Below are positions 1 through 7,025 of a stretch of 64,000 bases of DNA, piece by piece. How positions within the stretch are numbered: position 1 is the stretch's first letter; each line of letters starts with the position of its first letter. Source of the DNA: Haloprofundus halobius. Its GTDB lineage: Archaea > Halobacteriota > Halobacteria > Halobacteriales > Haloferacaceae. The stretch spans positions 62,001 to 126,000 of the forward strand of contig NZ_CP083667.1 in assembly GCF_020097835.1 (NCBI RefSeq), given 5' to 3'. Below the pieces are notes generated by a model. That model saw only the letters and a list, made by a program, of their open reading frames with translations, did not search any database and was not told the origin of the DNA. The translations under genes and the position numbers were made by a program.

Positions 1-2
1 AC

Positions 3-509
3 GACCACGAGGCGGTCCTGCCCGCCTACGACGACGCCTACGAGGCCGGTAAGACCCGCAACGTCGGGCTCTCGAACTTCACCTCTAACCTACTTGACGA
101 GGCAATGGACGTACTCGACGCCCCGCTATACGCCCACCAAGCCGAGATGCATCCGCTGCTCCCCCAACGTGATCTGGTCGCACACGCACAGAAACACGAC
201 TACACCTTCGTAGCGTACTCACCACTAGCGAAGGGTGAGGTCTTCGATGTCCCCGAAATCGTGGACGTTGCGGAGAAACACGACGCCACACCAGCACAGG
301 TGAGTTTGGCGTGGATACTCTCACATGATAACGTCGCCGCCATCCCAAAGGCCAGCAGTCGCGAGCACATGACCCAGAACCTCACCGCGCTGGACCTGAA
401 CCTAGACGAGGAGGACATCACGCTGATTGACTCGATTGAACGCCGTCACCGTGTGATCGACGCCGACCACGGTCCGTGGAACTGGGAGGACGATACTCTT
501 CTCGGATGA
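3..509 (+). CDS. Aldo/keto reductase, C-terminal part (5' end outside window)
   Basis: The frame is already open at the window edge and reads about 168 codons to a TGA at 507-509. Visible family features are the strand-helix stretch KTRNVGLSNF, the segment YAHQAEMHPLLPQ (NADPH-dependent reductases usually have YQ-EYHP here), FVAYSPLAKGEV, and the cofactor-binding end VAAIPKASSREHM. Together these are the second half of an aldo/keto reductase TIM barrel, which reduces aldehydes or ketones with NADPH in the cytosol. The catalytic Asp-Tyr-Lys-His residues would lie upstream or near the edge and cannot be checked. The C-terminus looks complete. A second, broken reductase of this superfamily lies at 23255-23866. 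Substrate unknown. Confidence 0.88.
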   Translation, partial: DHEAVLPAYDDAYEAGKTRNVGLSNFTSNLLDEAMDVLDAPLYAHQAEMHPLLPQRDLVAHAQKHDYTFVAYSPLAKGEVFDVPEIVDVAEKHDATPAQVSLAWILSHDNVAAIPKASSREHMTQNLTALDLNLDEEDITLIDSIERRHRVIDADHGPWNWEDDTLLG

Positions 510-613
510 TGATCGACTAGAGACTACCGTTGGACTATCCGAATGTTCATTGGTAGATACAAACTCAATTCTGGTAGAGATGGCCAGTACAACTCGCGAC
601 AACGGTGACTTCT

Positions 614-633
614 CCCACGACTCAAGTCGTGGG
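614..633. repeat. Solo IS200/IS605-type end hairpin
   Basis: A perfect 9-bp stem with a 2-nt loop, CCCACGACTCAAGTCGTGGG, is followed by CTTTCTCCTC. The TnpB element of this window has a hairpin of the same build (9-bp stem, AA loop, then TTTCCTC) at 13191-13210. No transposase gene lies next to this one, so it is read as a leftover element end or a MITE-like relic. It could also act as a transcript-end structure for the reductase gene, which stops 105 nt upstream. Confidence 0.5.
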
Positions 634-979
634 CTTTCTCCTCGAATCTCTGTAAACCCATCTTCACGGAATCTGCAGACTCCGACCGCGTCGGACTCTA
701 GGTGCGGACCCAGCCCGCGATACTAAGCCGTAAGCCAGCATCTCATGCGTATATGACGAACTCTTGGATGCACATGATTTCTCCGTCGATGAAGTGCCAC
801 CTGAGGTCAGCTGACTTCTCTCGTCTGAGGAGAATCGGGCCAATAGCACCAGTGAGACATACGCCGATACTCGATTGCTCCGCGTCGTCCACGAGGTTCA
901 GCCAATCACCTGCAATCCACCGCCGATTCCCTCAAACTGCGATTAGGACGATGGGGAGGGCACGAAGTGGATCATAGCT
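634..979. other. Intergenic region with a decayed reading frame
   Basis: No intact gene is supported here. One plus-strand frame (about 740-935) reads plausibly coding text, with phrases such as DELLDAHDFSVDEVPPEV and ADTRLLRVVHEVQP, but it is broken by an internal TGA. It is probably the relic of a lost gene. The next gene starts at 980. Confidence 0.35.
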
Positions 980-2260
980 ATGACTGATACATCCAATACT
1001 GAGGGCAAGACAATCGAGACGGAGGTGGTCATCGTCGGTGCCGGACCTGCCGGCTGTGTCCTAAGCTATCTGCTCGCGCGTAGTGGCGTCGACACAATTC
1101 TGCTTGAACGCCAACGGAGTCTGCGTCGCGAATTTCGTGGTTTCCTGTTCCAACCACTAGTACTGCGCGTGTTCGACCAAATGGACATGCTCGACCGCGT
1201 TCTCACATTGAATCATACTGAGGTACGCGATATCGAAGTGGAGGTCTATGGGCGGTCCTATCCGATTATGTCCCTCGAAGCGGCGCCTGGTCCGTACAAT
1301 TACGCTCTCTTGATGGAACAGCCATCGCTGCTCCAGGCTCTCATCGATGAAGCATCCCAATTCGAGTCGTTCAGCTACCACAGCGGGATGCCTGCAGCAG
1401 ACCTCTTCCATGATGGGAACCAGGTCGTCGGCGTCCACGCTACCGACAGGGAGCACAACGAATCCGTTACGATTCGGAGCCGTCTCGTTGTCGGGGCGGA
1501 CGGTCGATATTCGACGATTCGAAGCGCGGCCGGCATCGACCCCGGACTGTTCGAGTCAACCCTCGAACTGCTCTGGTTCAAACTCCCCGCGTCAACTATC
1601 GACAAACCAGTCCTGGCGAAAGTCGGTCCCTCCGGGGTGTTGCTTTCCTTTGGACTCGGGGGTGGTGAGGCACAGTTCGGCTGGTCGATCGAAAAGGGAT
1701 CGTACCCACAGCTCCGTGAACGCGGAATCGAATGGTTCCACGAGCAGCTCATTTCCATTGACTCAGAGTTGGCCGAGGTTCTTCCAAACCAGCTCACTGA
1801 TTTCGACCAGTGTTCGCTGTTGCATATCGAACCAGGCATCAGCGACGAATGGACACGAGACGGACTCCTGCTCGTCGGTGATGCTGCCCACGTCGCGTCT
1901 CCGGTCGGCGGCCAGGGGAACGGGATGGCGATTCAGGATGCGGTCGTCGCTCACTCGGTGATTGTGACCGCCCTGGACCAGACCGAGGGGACGCTTTCGA
2001 ACCACGCGCTCGAACGGTACGAATGGATTCGGCGACCCGCAGTCGAAGAGGTCGTTCGATTCCAGCGGCGGGCCGAACGACCGTTCTCCGGGTTCGTCAA
2101 ATATGGCGCTACCGTCCCTGACACGCTAAAACGGCCGCTCATTCGGTCGTTCTTCTGGCTCATCTCCCGAACCCCTCTCCCCAAACGTGCTCGAGACACG
2201 TTCATGTGGGGGCCGTCGCCGGTGGACGTCAATACAATGCACTTCAGTAAGACGAACTGA
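980..2260 (+). CDS. FAD-dependent monooxygenase/oxidoreductase (UbiH/PheA-TfdB type)
   Basis: The 426-residue protein begins with an N-terminal Rossmann motif VVIVGAGPAGCVLSYLLAR (GxGxxG, residues 17-36), followed by an acidic strand end (LLERQ). Near residue 295 is the second flavin motif LLLVGDAAHVASPVGGQGN, whose GD pair binds the FAD ribityl/pyrophosphate. This is the group A flavoprotein monooxygenase layout. Members use NAD(P)H and O2 to hydroxylate aromatic or quinone-like substrates in the cytosol. Length is normal and the ATG start gives the Rossmann motif its usual spacing. The gene stands alone. Substrate cannot be inferred; a dehydrogenase-type relative such as geranylgeranyl reductase is less likely given the GDAAH motif. 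Confidence 0.9.
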   Translation: MTDTSNTEGKTIETEVVIVGAGPAGCVLSYLLARSGVDTILLERQRSLRREFRGFLFQPLVLRVFDQMDMLDRVLTLNHTEVRDIEVEVYGRSYPIMSLEAAPGPYNYALLMEQPSLLQALIDEASQFESFSYHSGMPAADLFHDGNQVVGVHATDREHNESVTIRSRLVVGADGRYSTIRSAAGIDPGLFESTLELLWFKLPASTIDKPVLAKVGPSGVLLSFGLGGGEAQFGWSIEKGSYPQLRERGIEWFHEQLISIDSELAEVLPNQLTDFDQCSLLHIEPGISDEWTRDGLLLVGDAAHVASPVGGQGNGMAIQDAVVAHSVIVTALDQTEGTLSNHALERYEWIRRPAVEEVVRFQRRAERPFSGFVKYGATVPDTLKRPLIRSFFWLISRTPLPKRARDTFMWGPSPVDVNTMHFSKTN

Positions 2261-2391
2261 ACGCGGATACCATCGACCGAGACAGACGTGTCCCCCTGGA
2301 GGTGTGCCCCCTCCTACAGTTACCGTGTCCCCTGCCGCGAGTTCTTCACCGGGTTCGAGATAGTTGGTCAGCTTTCGGAGGAACTCGTGAG

Positions 2392-2484
2392 TGGCGAGAC
2401 CACCTTCGTAGTCAGGAAGGGAGATTATCTCCGTCTGGATCAGAAGTCCCTGACGGTGGCGAGACCACCTTCGTAGTCAGGAAG
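2392..2484. repeat. 28-bp direct repeat across a gene 3' end
   Basis: An identical 28-nt sequence occurs at 2392-2419 and 2457-2484, so the copies are offset by 65 bp, which is not a multiple of three. Read leftward it encodes PDYEGGLAT. The copy nearer the gene is in frame with the small leftward gene at 2440-2664. The second copy, in a shifted frame, continues as ATHEFLRKLTNYLEPGEEL, which looks like the original C-terminus. Confidence 0.75.
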
Positions 2485-2664
2485 CCCATCCTCACGAATT
2501 TCGTCGATCTCGAAGGTGTCGTATCCCCAGATGATGAGCTCTCCTTCTTCGCCCACTTCCCAATTCAGGGTCCCAAAGCAATGTGCATCACAGAGCTGGC
2601 GGACTGCCTGTACATCCGTTACGGTCGCGCCGGTTAACGTCGTCGCTGCTTGGAGCGTTGCCAT
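2440..2664 (-). CDS. Small haloarchaeal protein, C-terminus probably truncated by a repeat
   Basis: The 74-residue protein starts MATLQAATTLTGATVTDVQA and contains ELIIWGYDTFEIDEI; no named domain is recognised. The start at 2664 is preferred because a T-tract plus GC palindrome (2688-2716) lies just upstream, as at four other leftward genes here. The protein ends just after the first copy of PDYEGGLAT. Beyond the stop, the second copy of the 28-bp repeat leads in another frame into HEFLRKLTNYLEPGEEL, so the present stop is probably secondary and the ancestral protein longer. Translation as a short protein cannot be excluded. It runs convergent to the monooxygenase gene. Confidence 0.6.
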   Translation of the reverse strand: MATLQAATTLTGATVTDVQAVRQLCDAHCFGTLNWEVGEEGELIIWGYDTFEIDEIREDGLPDYEGGLATVRDF

Positions 2665-2687
2665 TGTTAGTTCTCGAGGCGCTTTCC

Positions 2688-2720
2688 TGCCCCCGCACCC
2701 CTTCTGGGGAAACAAAATCG
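2688..2720 (-). promoter_or_regulatory. Leader element L1: T-tract plus GC palindrome
   Basis: Read leftward, a T-rich tract (GATTTTGTTT) is followed by CCCCAGAAGGGGTGCGGGG, about 24 nt before the start codon at 2664. It matches four other leftward starts (elements at 13389, 14650, 16693 and 45411). If the T-tract acts as a TATA-like box, the palindrome would sit at or just before the transcription start, an operator position in Archaea. Alternatively it forms a 5' UTR hairpin. Confidence 0.5.
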
Positions 2721-2911
2721 ACTGGAAAAGAAGCTGAACCGAGGCGGCCTCCCGTCGCATTTGGTGAAATTTCCGGAACGGTAGTGACTGTGACGTGCTT
2801 GTCGAAACTAAACTTTCTCTTATCATTACAGGATTTTAATACATTATCCCTCCGGTTATGTCTAATAAGGTAAAATACTGTTTTAGCCCCAAATTGGGTA
2901 ACTCGAAATAT

Positions 2912-3271
2912 ATGGCAACTACAGACCTACTCAACTATCTGGAGAGTCGTTCTGGAAGCTACCTCCGTGGTGTTTTGCAGTACGACGATGACGAAAATGA
3001 GGTTCTCTACCTTCGAGACGATGTCCGGAAAGAACGGATACTGAGCGAAATCGACAGGATGCTCGCACGGTTGAAACCAGAGTCCTCTGCATCAGAAGAG
3101 CGTGCGTTCCCCCTCGGAGATCTGTACGTGACTATTCGTCGATTCGAGGACGCTATCATCATGCACTTCCCTCGAGGACAGAAACGCGGTGTCGTGGTCT
3201 CACTCGAACCAGAGGCCGGACGAGATTTGAACCAATTCACCACAGAGTGTATTCGACTTATTGACGAGTGA
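2912..3271 (+). CDS. Haloarchaeal conserved hypothetical protein (DUF7522-like)
   Basis: The protein is 119 residues from the ATG at 2912. An in-frame ATG at 2858 would add 18 residues (SNKVKYCFSPK...) that do not look haloarchaeal, and an AT-rich promoter-like stretch lies between 2830 and 2910, so 2912 is preferred. Sequence landmarks are MATTDLLNYLESRSGSYLRG, VRKERILSEIDRMLARL and a C-terminal strand pair around RRFEDAIIMHFPRGQKRGVVVSLEP. The pattern resembles the small haloarchaeal family often annotated DUF7522, of unknown role. There is no signal peptide or metal site. Single gene. Confidence 0.7.
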   Translation: MATTDLLNYLESRSGSYLRGVLQYDDDENEVLYLRDDVRKERILSEIDRMLARLKPESSASEERAFPLGDLYVTIRRFEDAIIMHFPRGQKRGVVVSLEPEAGRDLNQFTTECIRLIDE

Positions 3272-3626
3272 ATTCGGGATTCAAGCGCGAATGATATTAC
3301 GCTAAGCTGTCTCTCAAAAACAAATCAGTTAGATTATGTTTCTGCAATCAACAGTAAGAGATGCAGTAGCGTGCTGCATCACCGAAATCGGGCGTCGTAG
3401 TGCTGACACACCCATTACGACAGTCAGAGGCACCCCTGACACTCCCCTTCAATATTAGAAGAGAATAGAGGACTTTCGAGGGTGAATCTGTTGTAGCATC
3501 CACCCGTTCATTAACTCGTTCCTGACTCTCGTTTGAGTTACTGTGTGAGTGTGGATCCACAGCTATCGCACCGGGCTCCTCGACAGTCTGTAGTGACGTG
3601 TCCACCGCATACTGGACAATCAGTAT
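3272..3626. other. Intergenic region, no gene seen
   Basis: This stretch is AT-richer than its neighbours. Reading frames on both strands are broken and carry no recognisable motif. It lies downstream of the leftward pseudogene at 3627-3830. Confidence 0.5.
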
Positions 3627-3830
3627 TTATCCTCCTTGGCAGTTGTGAACCCTGATTCGCTTCGGTAGTCCTACCTTCTAACACACCGGGCACTCAACTA
3701 GAGGAATCGGCGAAAGTGCCTCACAAGACTCTAATGCCGCGTGCAAGTGTGCTTGGACGTCTGGGTTCTCTGTCCGAGAGAGTGCCTGTGTGAGGTATGT
3801 ACTGAGTTCATTGTGTGTGCTCTCAACCAC
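3627..3830 (-). pseudogene. Decayed paralogue of the zinc-finger gene at 4594-4791
   Basis: From a GTG at 3830, the leftward frame reads LTQALSRTENPDVQAHLHAA, LESCEALSPIPLVECPVC, an in-frame TAG, then KVGLPKRIRVHNC and a final TAA. It aligns along its whole length with the intact gene at 4594-4791 (LTQALSRTENPDIQAHLHAS, LVECPVC, KIGLPERIRLHDC). The TAG falls right after the first Cys pair, so the second half of the Cys2-HisCys-like site would be lost. The two copies bracket the Fic module. Confidence 0.75.
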
Positions 3831-3911
3831 CCACGATCGTGGTCACTCAAAACCCAGTAACCTGTAACGGAGAGAAACTCTGATACCCATCCTAGCCAGA
3901 TAGATGGATGA

Positions 3912-4400
3912 ATGACGGACACTCTCTGGTATCCTTCTACTCAAGATGTCGTCAAGATACACGATGACATTGTCTCAGAGTATTCAGAGACCACTCCCGG
4001 TATTCAAAATCTTGGAGATGTAGAGTTTGCACTTGAGTATATTGAGACTGGCAGTTTCGGAGAAGTTCCAGAAACAATCCACGAAAAAGTATTCTACCTG
4101 CTTCGACTATTGGTGGCAAATCACCCGTTCGTTGATGGCAACAAGCGTACTGCCCTCAATACGGCAAACGTCTTTTACTTCCTCAACGGCTACCGATTCG
4201 ACTACGATAACGAAATCAGAACAATTCTCAAGCAATTCGGGATGGACGAAACCGCTGTGGATGAGGATGTAGTCTTAGAGTATCTCCAAGAGCACACCGA
4301 AGAAATTGACTTAGCCGAGGCAATCGAACAATGGCGGAGTGAACTCGTTGACTACGGGTTCACCAAACTAGCGAACGATTCATCAGACTCGAACGAATAA
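3912..4400 (+). CDS. Fic/Doc-family toxin
   Basis: The 162-residue protein carries the Fic motif HPFVDGNKRTALNTANVF (residues 76-93, consensus HPFxxGNxRxA). In this family the His is the catalytic base and the GNKR loop binds the nucleotide phosphates. Size and N-terminus (VVKIHDDIVSEY...) resemble Doc, the death-on-curing toxin, which phosphorylates EF-Tu; larger Fic proteins AMPylate targets. The activity here is inferred. A 46-residue gene follows 24 nt downstream and is the candidate partner. The pair is bracketed by two copies of a small zinc-finger gene, one dead and one intact, suggesting it arrived as a cassette. The role is probably stabilisation or defence. Confidence 0.9.
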   Translation: MTDTLWYPSTQDVVKIHDDIVSEYSETTPGIQNLGDVEFALEYIETGSFGEVPETIHEKVFYLLRLLVANHPFVDGNKRTALNTANVFYFLNGYRFDYDNEIRTILKQFGMDETAVDEDVVLEYLQEHTEEIDLAEAIEQWRSELVDYGFTKLANDSSDSNE

Positions 4401-4424
4401 CGAGAGACAGGAGACCGACCTCGT

Positions 4425-4565
4425 ATGGCAACAAAAGAAGACACAGGCGAGCAATCACCGCTTGATGAAGTAATGGACGATATTCGACGCGAGCTCGTCC
4501 TCCGTGTTGCGAAAGCCGACCGCGACGAACATCGCGATATATACGACGCTCTCGAACACGAATAA
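4425..4565 (+). CDS. Small acidic protein, candidate Fic partner/antitoxin
   Basis: The 46-codon gene starts with MATKEDTGEQSPLDEVMDDI and ends with KADRDEHRDIYDALEHE. It is highly charged and predicted mostly helical, with no DNA-binding motif seen. It begins 24 nt after the Fic stop, in the same direction, so the two are probably co-transcribed. Fic inhibitors are often short helical proteins carrying an S/T-x-x-x-E-G/N motif; no clear copy is visible, so the antitoxin role rests only on position and size. Confidence 0.6.
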   Translation: MATKEDTGEQSPLDEVMDDIRRELVLRVAKADRDEHRDIYDALEHE

Positions 4566-4593
4566 GCGTCGATGGTAGAAATCAATCTAGTAA

Positions 4594-4791
4594 CTATCTC
4601 CCCCGACAGTCGTGGAGCCTAATTCGCTCGGGCAGCCCTATCTTTCGGCAGACTGGACACTCGACTAGAGGAGTCGACGAGAGGTCCTCACACGATTCCA
4701 ATGACGCGTGCAAGTGTGCTTGGATGTCTGGGTTCTCCGTCCGAGATAATGCCTGTGTGAGATGCATTCGCAGTTCTTCGCGTGCGCTCAC
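4594..4791 (-). CDS. Small zinc-finger protein
   Basis: The 65-residue protein starts at a GTG whose TGA-overlap (GTGA) with the upstream gene at 4788-5093 shows translational coupling. It has a helical N-terminal half (LTQALSRTENPDIQAHLHAS) and a C-terminal CPVC...RLHDC arrangement likely to bind zinc. No family name is recognised. A decayed paralogue lies at 3627-3830. Its position in a two-gene unit typical of haloarchaeal plasmids and proviruses suggests an accessory DNA- or protein-binding role, which is inferred. Confidence 0.7.
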   Translation of the reverse strand: MSAREELRMHLTQALSRTENPDIQAHLHASLESCEDLSSTPLVECPVCRKIGLPERIRLHDCRGR

Positions 4792-5093
4792 GCTTGGGCC
4801 TCTTTCTGTCGTGCGTCGACTCTGAGTCCAGTGTGGGCGAGTTGACCCATCGACTCCCAGCCGCGTTTCTGGGCGACATATTGCTGCCAGTGAGAGAGTA
4901 GCCGGCCGTTGAGTGGTTGGTAGTGGTCGAGCTTGCGTCCGTGGTGGACGACGACGGCGTCAGCTGGCTGGTAGTAGTGATGGGTGTAGCCTTCTTCGTC
5001 GACGCCGAGGGTGAATGACTTGGCGAGTGTTCGAGTGAAGTGATTGATGAGCGATACGGTAGGCTCTTGTGTCGCGGCTTTCCTAGTTGACAT
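4788..5093 (-). CDS. Haloarchaeal plasmid/provirus-type hypothetical protein
   Basis: The 101-residue protein begins MSTRKAATQEPTVSLINHFT and has a His/Tyr-rich central part (GYTHHYYQPADAVVVHHGRK) and a C-terminal part with RLLSHWQQYVAQKRGWESMG. No domain is recognised. It is the first gene of a two-gene leftward unit, its stop overlapping the next start. The ATG at 5091-5093 is the only good start. Upstream lie a hairpin (5124-5145) and a 22-bp palindrome (5180-5201) that could control this unit, the divergent winged-helix gene at 5286, or both. Confidence 0.65.
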   Translation of the reverse strand: MSTRKAATQEPTVSLINHFTRTLAKSFTLGVDEEGYTHHYYQPADAVVVHHGRKLDHYQPLNGRLLSHWQQYVAQKRGWESMGQLAHTGLRVDARQKEAQA

Positions 5094-5123
5094 TGGTCTT
5101 CAGGCTTGATTCGGAAGACCAGT

Positions 5124-5145
5124 CCCGCGTGCTACTACACGCGGG
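5124..5145. repeat. Hairpin, possible IS200/IS605-type end relic
   Basis: CCCGCGTG-ctacta-CACGCGGG is a perfect 8-bp stem with a 6-nt loop, followed on the plus strand by CATTCTC. The GGG-CnTTCTC junction resembles the solo hairpin at 614-633. No transposase is adjacent. It could equally be part of the leader of the leftward gene at 4788-5093. Confidence 0.4.
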
Positions 5146-5179
5146 CATTCTCATACCCGAGAGGGACCCGTCTTCCGCA

Positions 5180-5201
5180 CCATAAGACACGTGTCTTATG
5201 G
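5180..5201. promoter_or_regulatory. 22-bp perfect palindrome, candidate operator
   Basis: The core CATAAGACACGTGTCTTATG (5181-5200) is flanked by a matching C and G, giving 11-bp arms with no loop. It sits 85 nt before the winged-helix gene at 5286 and 87 nt before the leftward start at 5093. A dimeric winged-helix regulator such as the adjacent gene product could bind it. No second copy was noticed. Confidence 0.55.
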
Positions 5202-5285
5202 GCATAAGCGTACCGAATTAGCCTGACTCCGGTCAGATGAGACAGGTGTCGCAAGGGCTACGTATGCTGATTCTAAAGGCCACAT

Positions 5286-5516
5286 ATGACGAGAGATCGT
5301 GACGAGAAAGGCAAATTCACCGAACTCACAACATCCGAAGCTGTCCTCAAAATTCTCGAAACCTCCGAAGACCCTGTGATGACAGCAACGGAAATCGCTG
5401 ACAAGCTGGATGTCTCACGCGACACGGTAGGACGGAAGCTTGCTCAATTAGCGGAAGACGACGAAGTCGGGCGAAAGAAGGTTGGTGCCAGATCTGTGGT
5501 TTGGTGGATAAAATAG
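5286..5516 (+). CDS. Small winged-helix DNA-binding protein
   Basis: The 76-residue protein has a basic start (MTRDRDEKGKFTELTTSEAV) and a clear winged helix-turn-helix: MTATEIADKLDVSRDTVGRK is the HTH, and the following LAQLAEDDEVGRKKV is the recognition helix end and wing. It ends VVWWIK. Such short single-domain proteins are frequent on haloarchaeal plasmids and proviruses and act as local regulators. A perfect 22-bp palindrome lies 85 nt upstream, which makes autoregulation plausible. The convergent gene after it starts only 10 nt beyond the stop. Confidence 0.8.
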   Translation: MTRDRDEKGKFTELTTSEAVLKILETSEDPVMTATEIADKLDVSRDTVGRKLAQLAEDDEVGRKKVGARSVVWWIK

Positions 5517-5526
5517 CCGGGGTGAG

Positions 5527-5814
5527 CTACTCCGAGGAGTCTTCCAGAGTGAGGTCTTCAGAGGATATCTCGCCAGACAGGTACTGTTCGCCCTTCTCTG
5601 TGATTTTGTATAATCCCCTCTCTTCGTCGTGGTAGTCGACTAATCCTGCAGCCTTCAATTTCCGGAGTCGCTGGTTAATCGACGAGAGCGCATACGCGAT
5701 GTTGGCCTCAATAACTCCAGGCGTCACTATCAGTGGTCGGTTTCCCTCGTTTAGCAAAAACTCCAGAATCGCATCATCCGCACGGGTCATCCATTCAACG
5801 TGCGGTCGTCTCAT
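5527..5814 (-). CDS. PhiH1 repressor-like winged-helix protein
   Basis: The protein is 95 residues from the ATG at 5814 (MRRPHVEWMTRADDAILEFL); a longer in-frame extension upstream is not haloarchaeal in composition and is rejected. The order matches halovirus phiH1 repressor-like proteins: MTRADDAILEFLLNEGN, then IEANIAYALSSINQRLRKLK (HTH), then a wing LVDYHDEERGLYKITEKGEQ and an acidic tail. These act as transcription regulators in proviruses and plasmids. It is convergent with the winged-helix gene at 5286-5516, leaving a 10-nt gap between stops. Confidence 0.82.
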   Translation of the reverse strand: MRRPHVEWMTRADDAILEFLLNEGNRPLIVTPGVIEANIAYALSSINQRLRKLKAAGLVDYHDEERGLYKITEKGEQYLSGEISSEDLTLEDSSE

Positions 5815-6095
5815 GTTTCTACGAGCCACAGACCACCCAATAAGCATGGCTAATATGTCGGTAAAATGCCTCAAATGATGCGTTCTAACGTAGTGTTTAA
5901 TGCACAAGTTCTAAGTAGCGACAGAGAGAAGCACGGACTAACGACTGTCTACTGGATTATCTGGTCTTCTCAGAAAGGACCCGTGTTGTAGCACGGATCC
6001 GGTGCGGTCGTATCGAACCTTCCGCATGTCACCGAACACGCCCCAACGCAAAAAGCTCTCGTCGCACAGCCATCCCTCACCCTGGAGGACACTCT

Positions 6096-6707
6096 ATGAC
6101 TGAGTCTATCGAAGGCCTCCAGTCGCGCCTCGATGATCTCGAAGACCGCGTTGACGCTTTAGAAGACGAGAAATCAGACCTCGAAGACACAGTCCAAGCG
6201 CAAGCTGAGATGATTGCCTCCCAGCGTGAGCGCTTGGATGAGTACGAGGAGACACTTAGTGTGTCGAGTGACCACCGAAAGCACCTCCAACAACGCGTGC
6301 ACGCCCTCGAAGACTCTGAAGACTCGGATGAGACGAGTCAAAGTAAATCGCCATTGCAGCAACTCATCAGCCTTCCCTCGAAAGCCGTCTCGAAACTTAC
6401 TGCGAACCAAGAACGTGCTCGGTTCATCGCGAAAGACATCCATGAGTACGCCAAGAAAGTTCCTGCCGGCTACGCCATCGACTCAGGCACGATCCGGAAA
6501 GTCCTGAAAGCCAAAGAAGACCGGACACCCCACACGCAGACTGTCAGTCGCGTCATGGACTTCCTCAACCAACTTAAGAAAGAAGATGTCCAAGTGGTCA
6601 AACGTCGCGGAACCAAGCGTGCCGTGTTCACTGAGCGTGCAGTATCTGAACTCGGCAGTACGTCGTCACCTGGTGGTATCACGGACGTTGTGATGAGGTG
6701 GCGCTAA
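6096..6707 (+). CDS. Coiled-coil/winged-helix DNA-binding protein
   Basis: The 203-residue protein opens with about 70 residues of heptad-rich coiled coil (MTESIEGLQSRLDDLEDRVD and onward, ending QQRVHALED), then an acidic linker, then a C-terminal domain around QERARFIAKDIHEYAKKVPA, GTIRKVLKAKEDRTPHTQTV and RVMDFLNQLKKEDVQVVKRR that looks like a winged helix. This layout occurs on haloarchaeal plasmids and integrative elements, where such proteins are usually unannotated DNA-binding factors. It may dimerise via the coil and act in partition or regulation, which is inference. No partner gene is adjacent. Confidence 0.75.
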   Translation: MTESIEGLQSRLDDLEDRVDALEDEKSDLEDTVQAQAEMIASQRERLDEYEETLSVSSDHRKHLQQRVHALEDSEDSDETSQSKSPLQQLISLPSKAVSKLTANQERARFIAKDIHEYAKKVPAGYAIDSGTIRKVLKAKEDRTPHTQTVSRVMDFLNQLKKEDVQVVKRRGTKRAVFTERAVSELGSTSSPGGITDVVMRWR

Positions 6708-7025
6708 CACGGCTGTGATTACAGCGGACTAGTCTCATTCGGGGACGTCGTCCGCTGACATCAACGCGGTAGTCTGCAGTATCGTGAGCAGCAGCACTCG
6801 GAGGATATTCATCGTGGATAGGAGTAGTAGACGGAGAAGAAAGAAGATTAGGACGGATATGCGATTGAGACTCATCACAACGAGTGTGATATGGATGGAT
6901 AGCCTCTCAGCCGGTAGTGTGAGTTATTCAATACTGTATATGGCGACCGATGGAGTGATTCCTGAGTTCTGCCGGAACACCTCGATACGCTTCCTTACGA
7001 GATTGTGAATTGAACATCATGGCTA
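6708..7025. other. Intergenic region, no gene supported
   Basis: A short plus-strand frame at 6784-7008 exists but has a serine/arginine-rich, non-haloarchaeal composition and no motif. Nothing else was recognised. Confidence 0.5.

Noticed and set aside
6784-7008. Plus-strand open frame between the coiled-coil protein and integrase genes
   Set aside because: Serine/arginine-rich, no motif, composition unlike haloarchaeal proteins.
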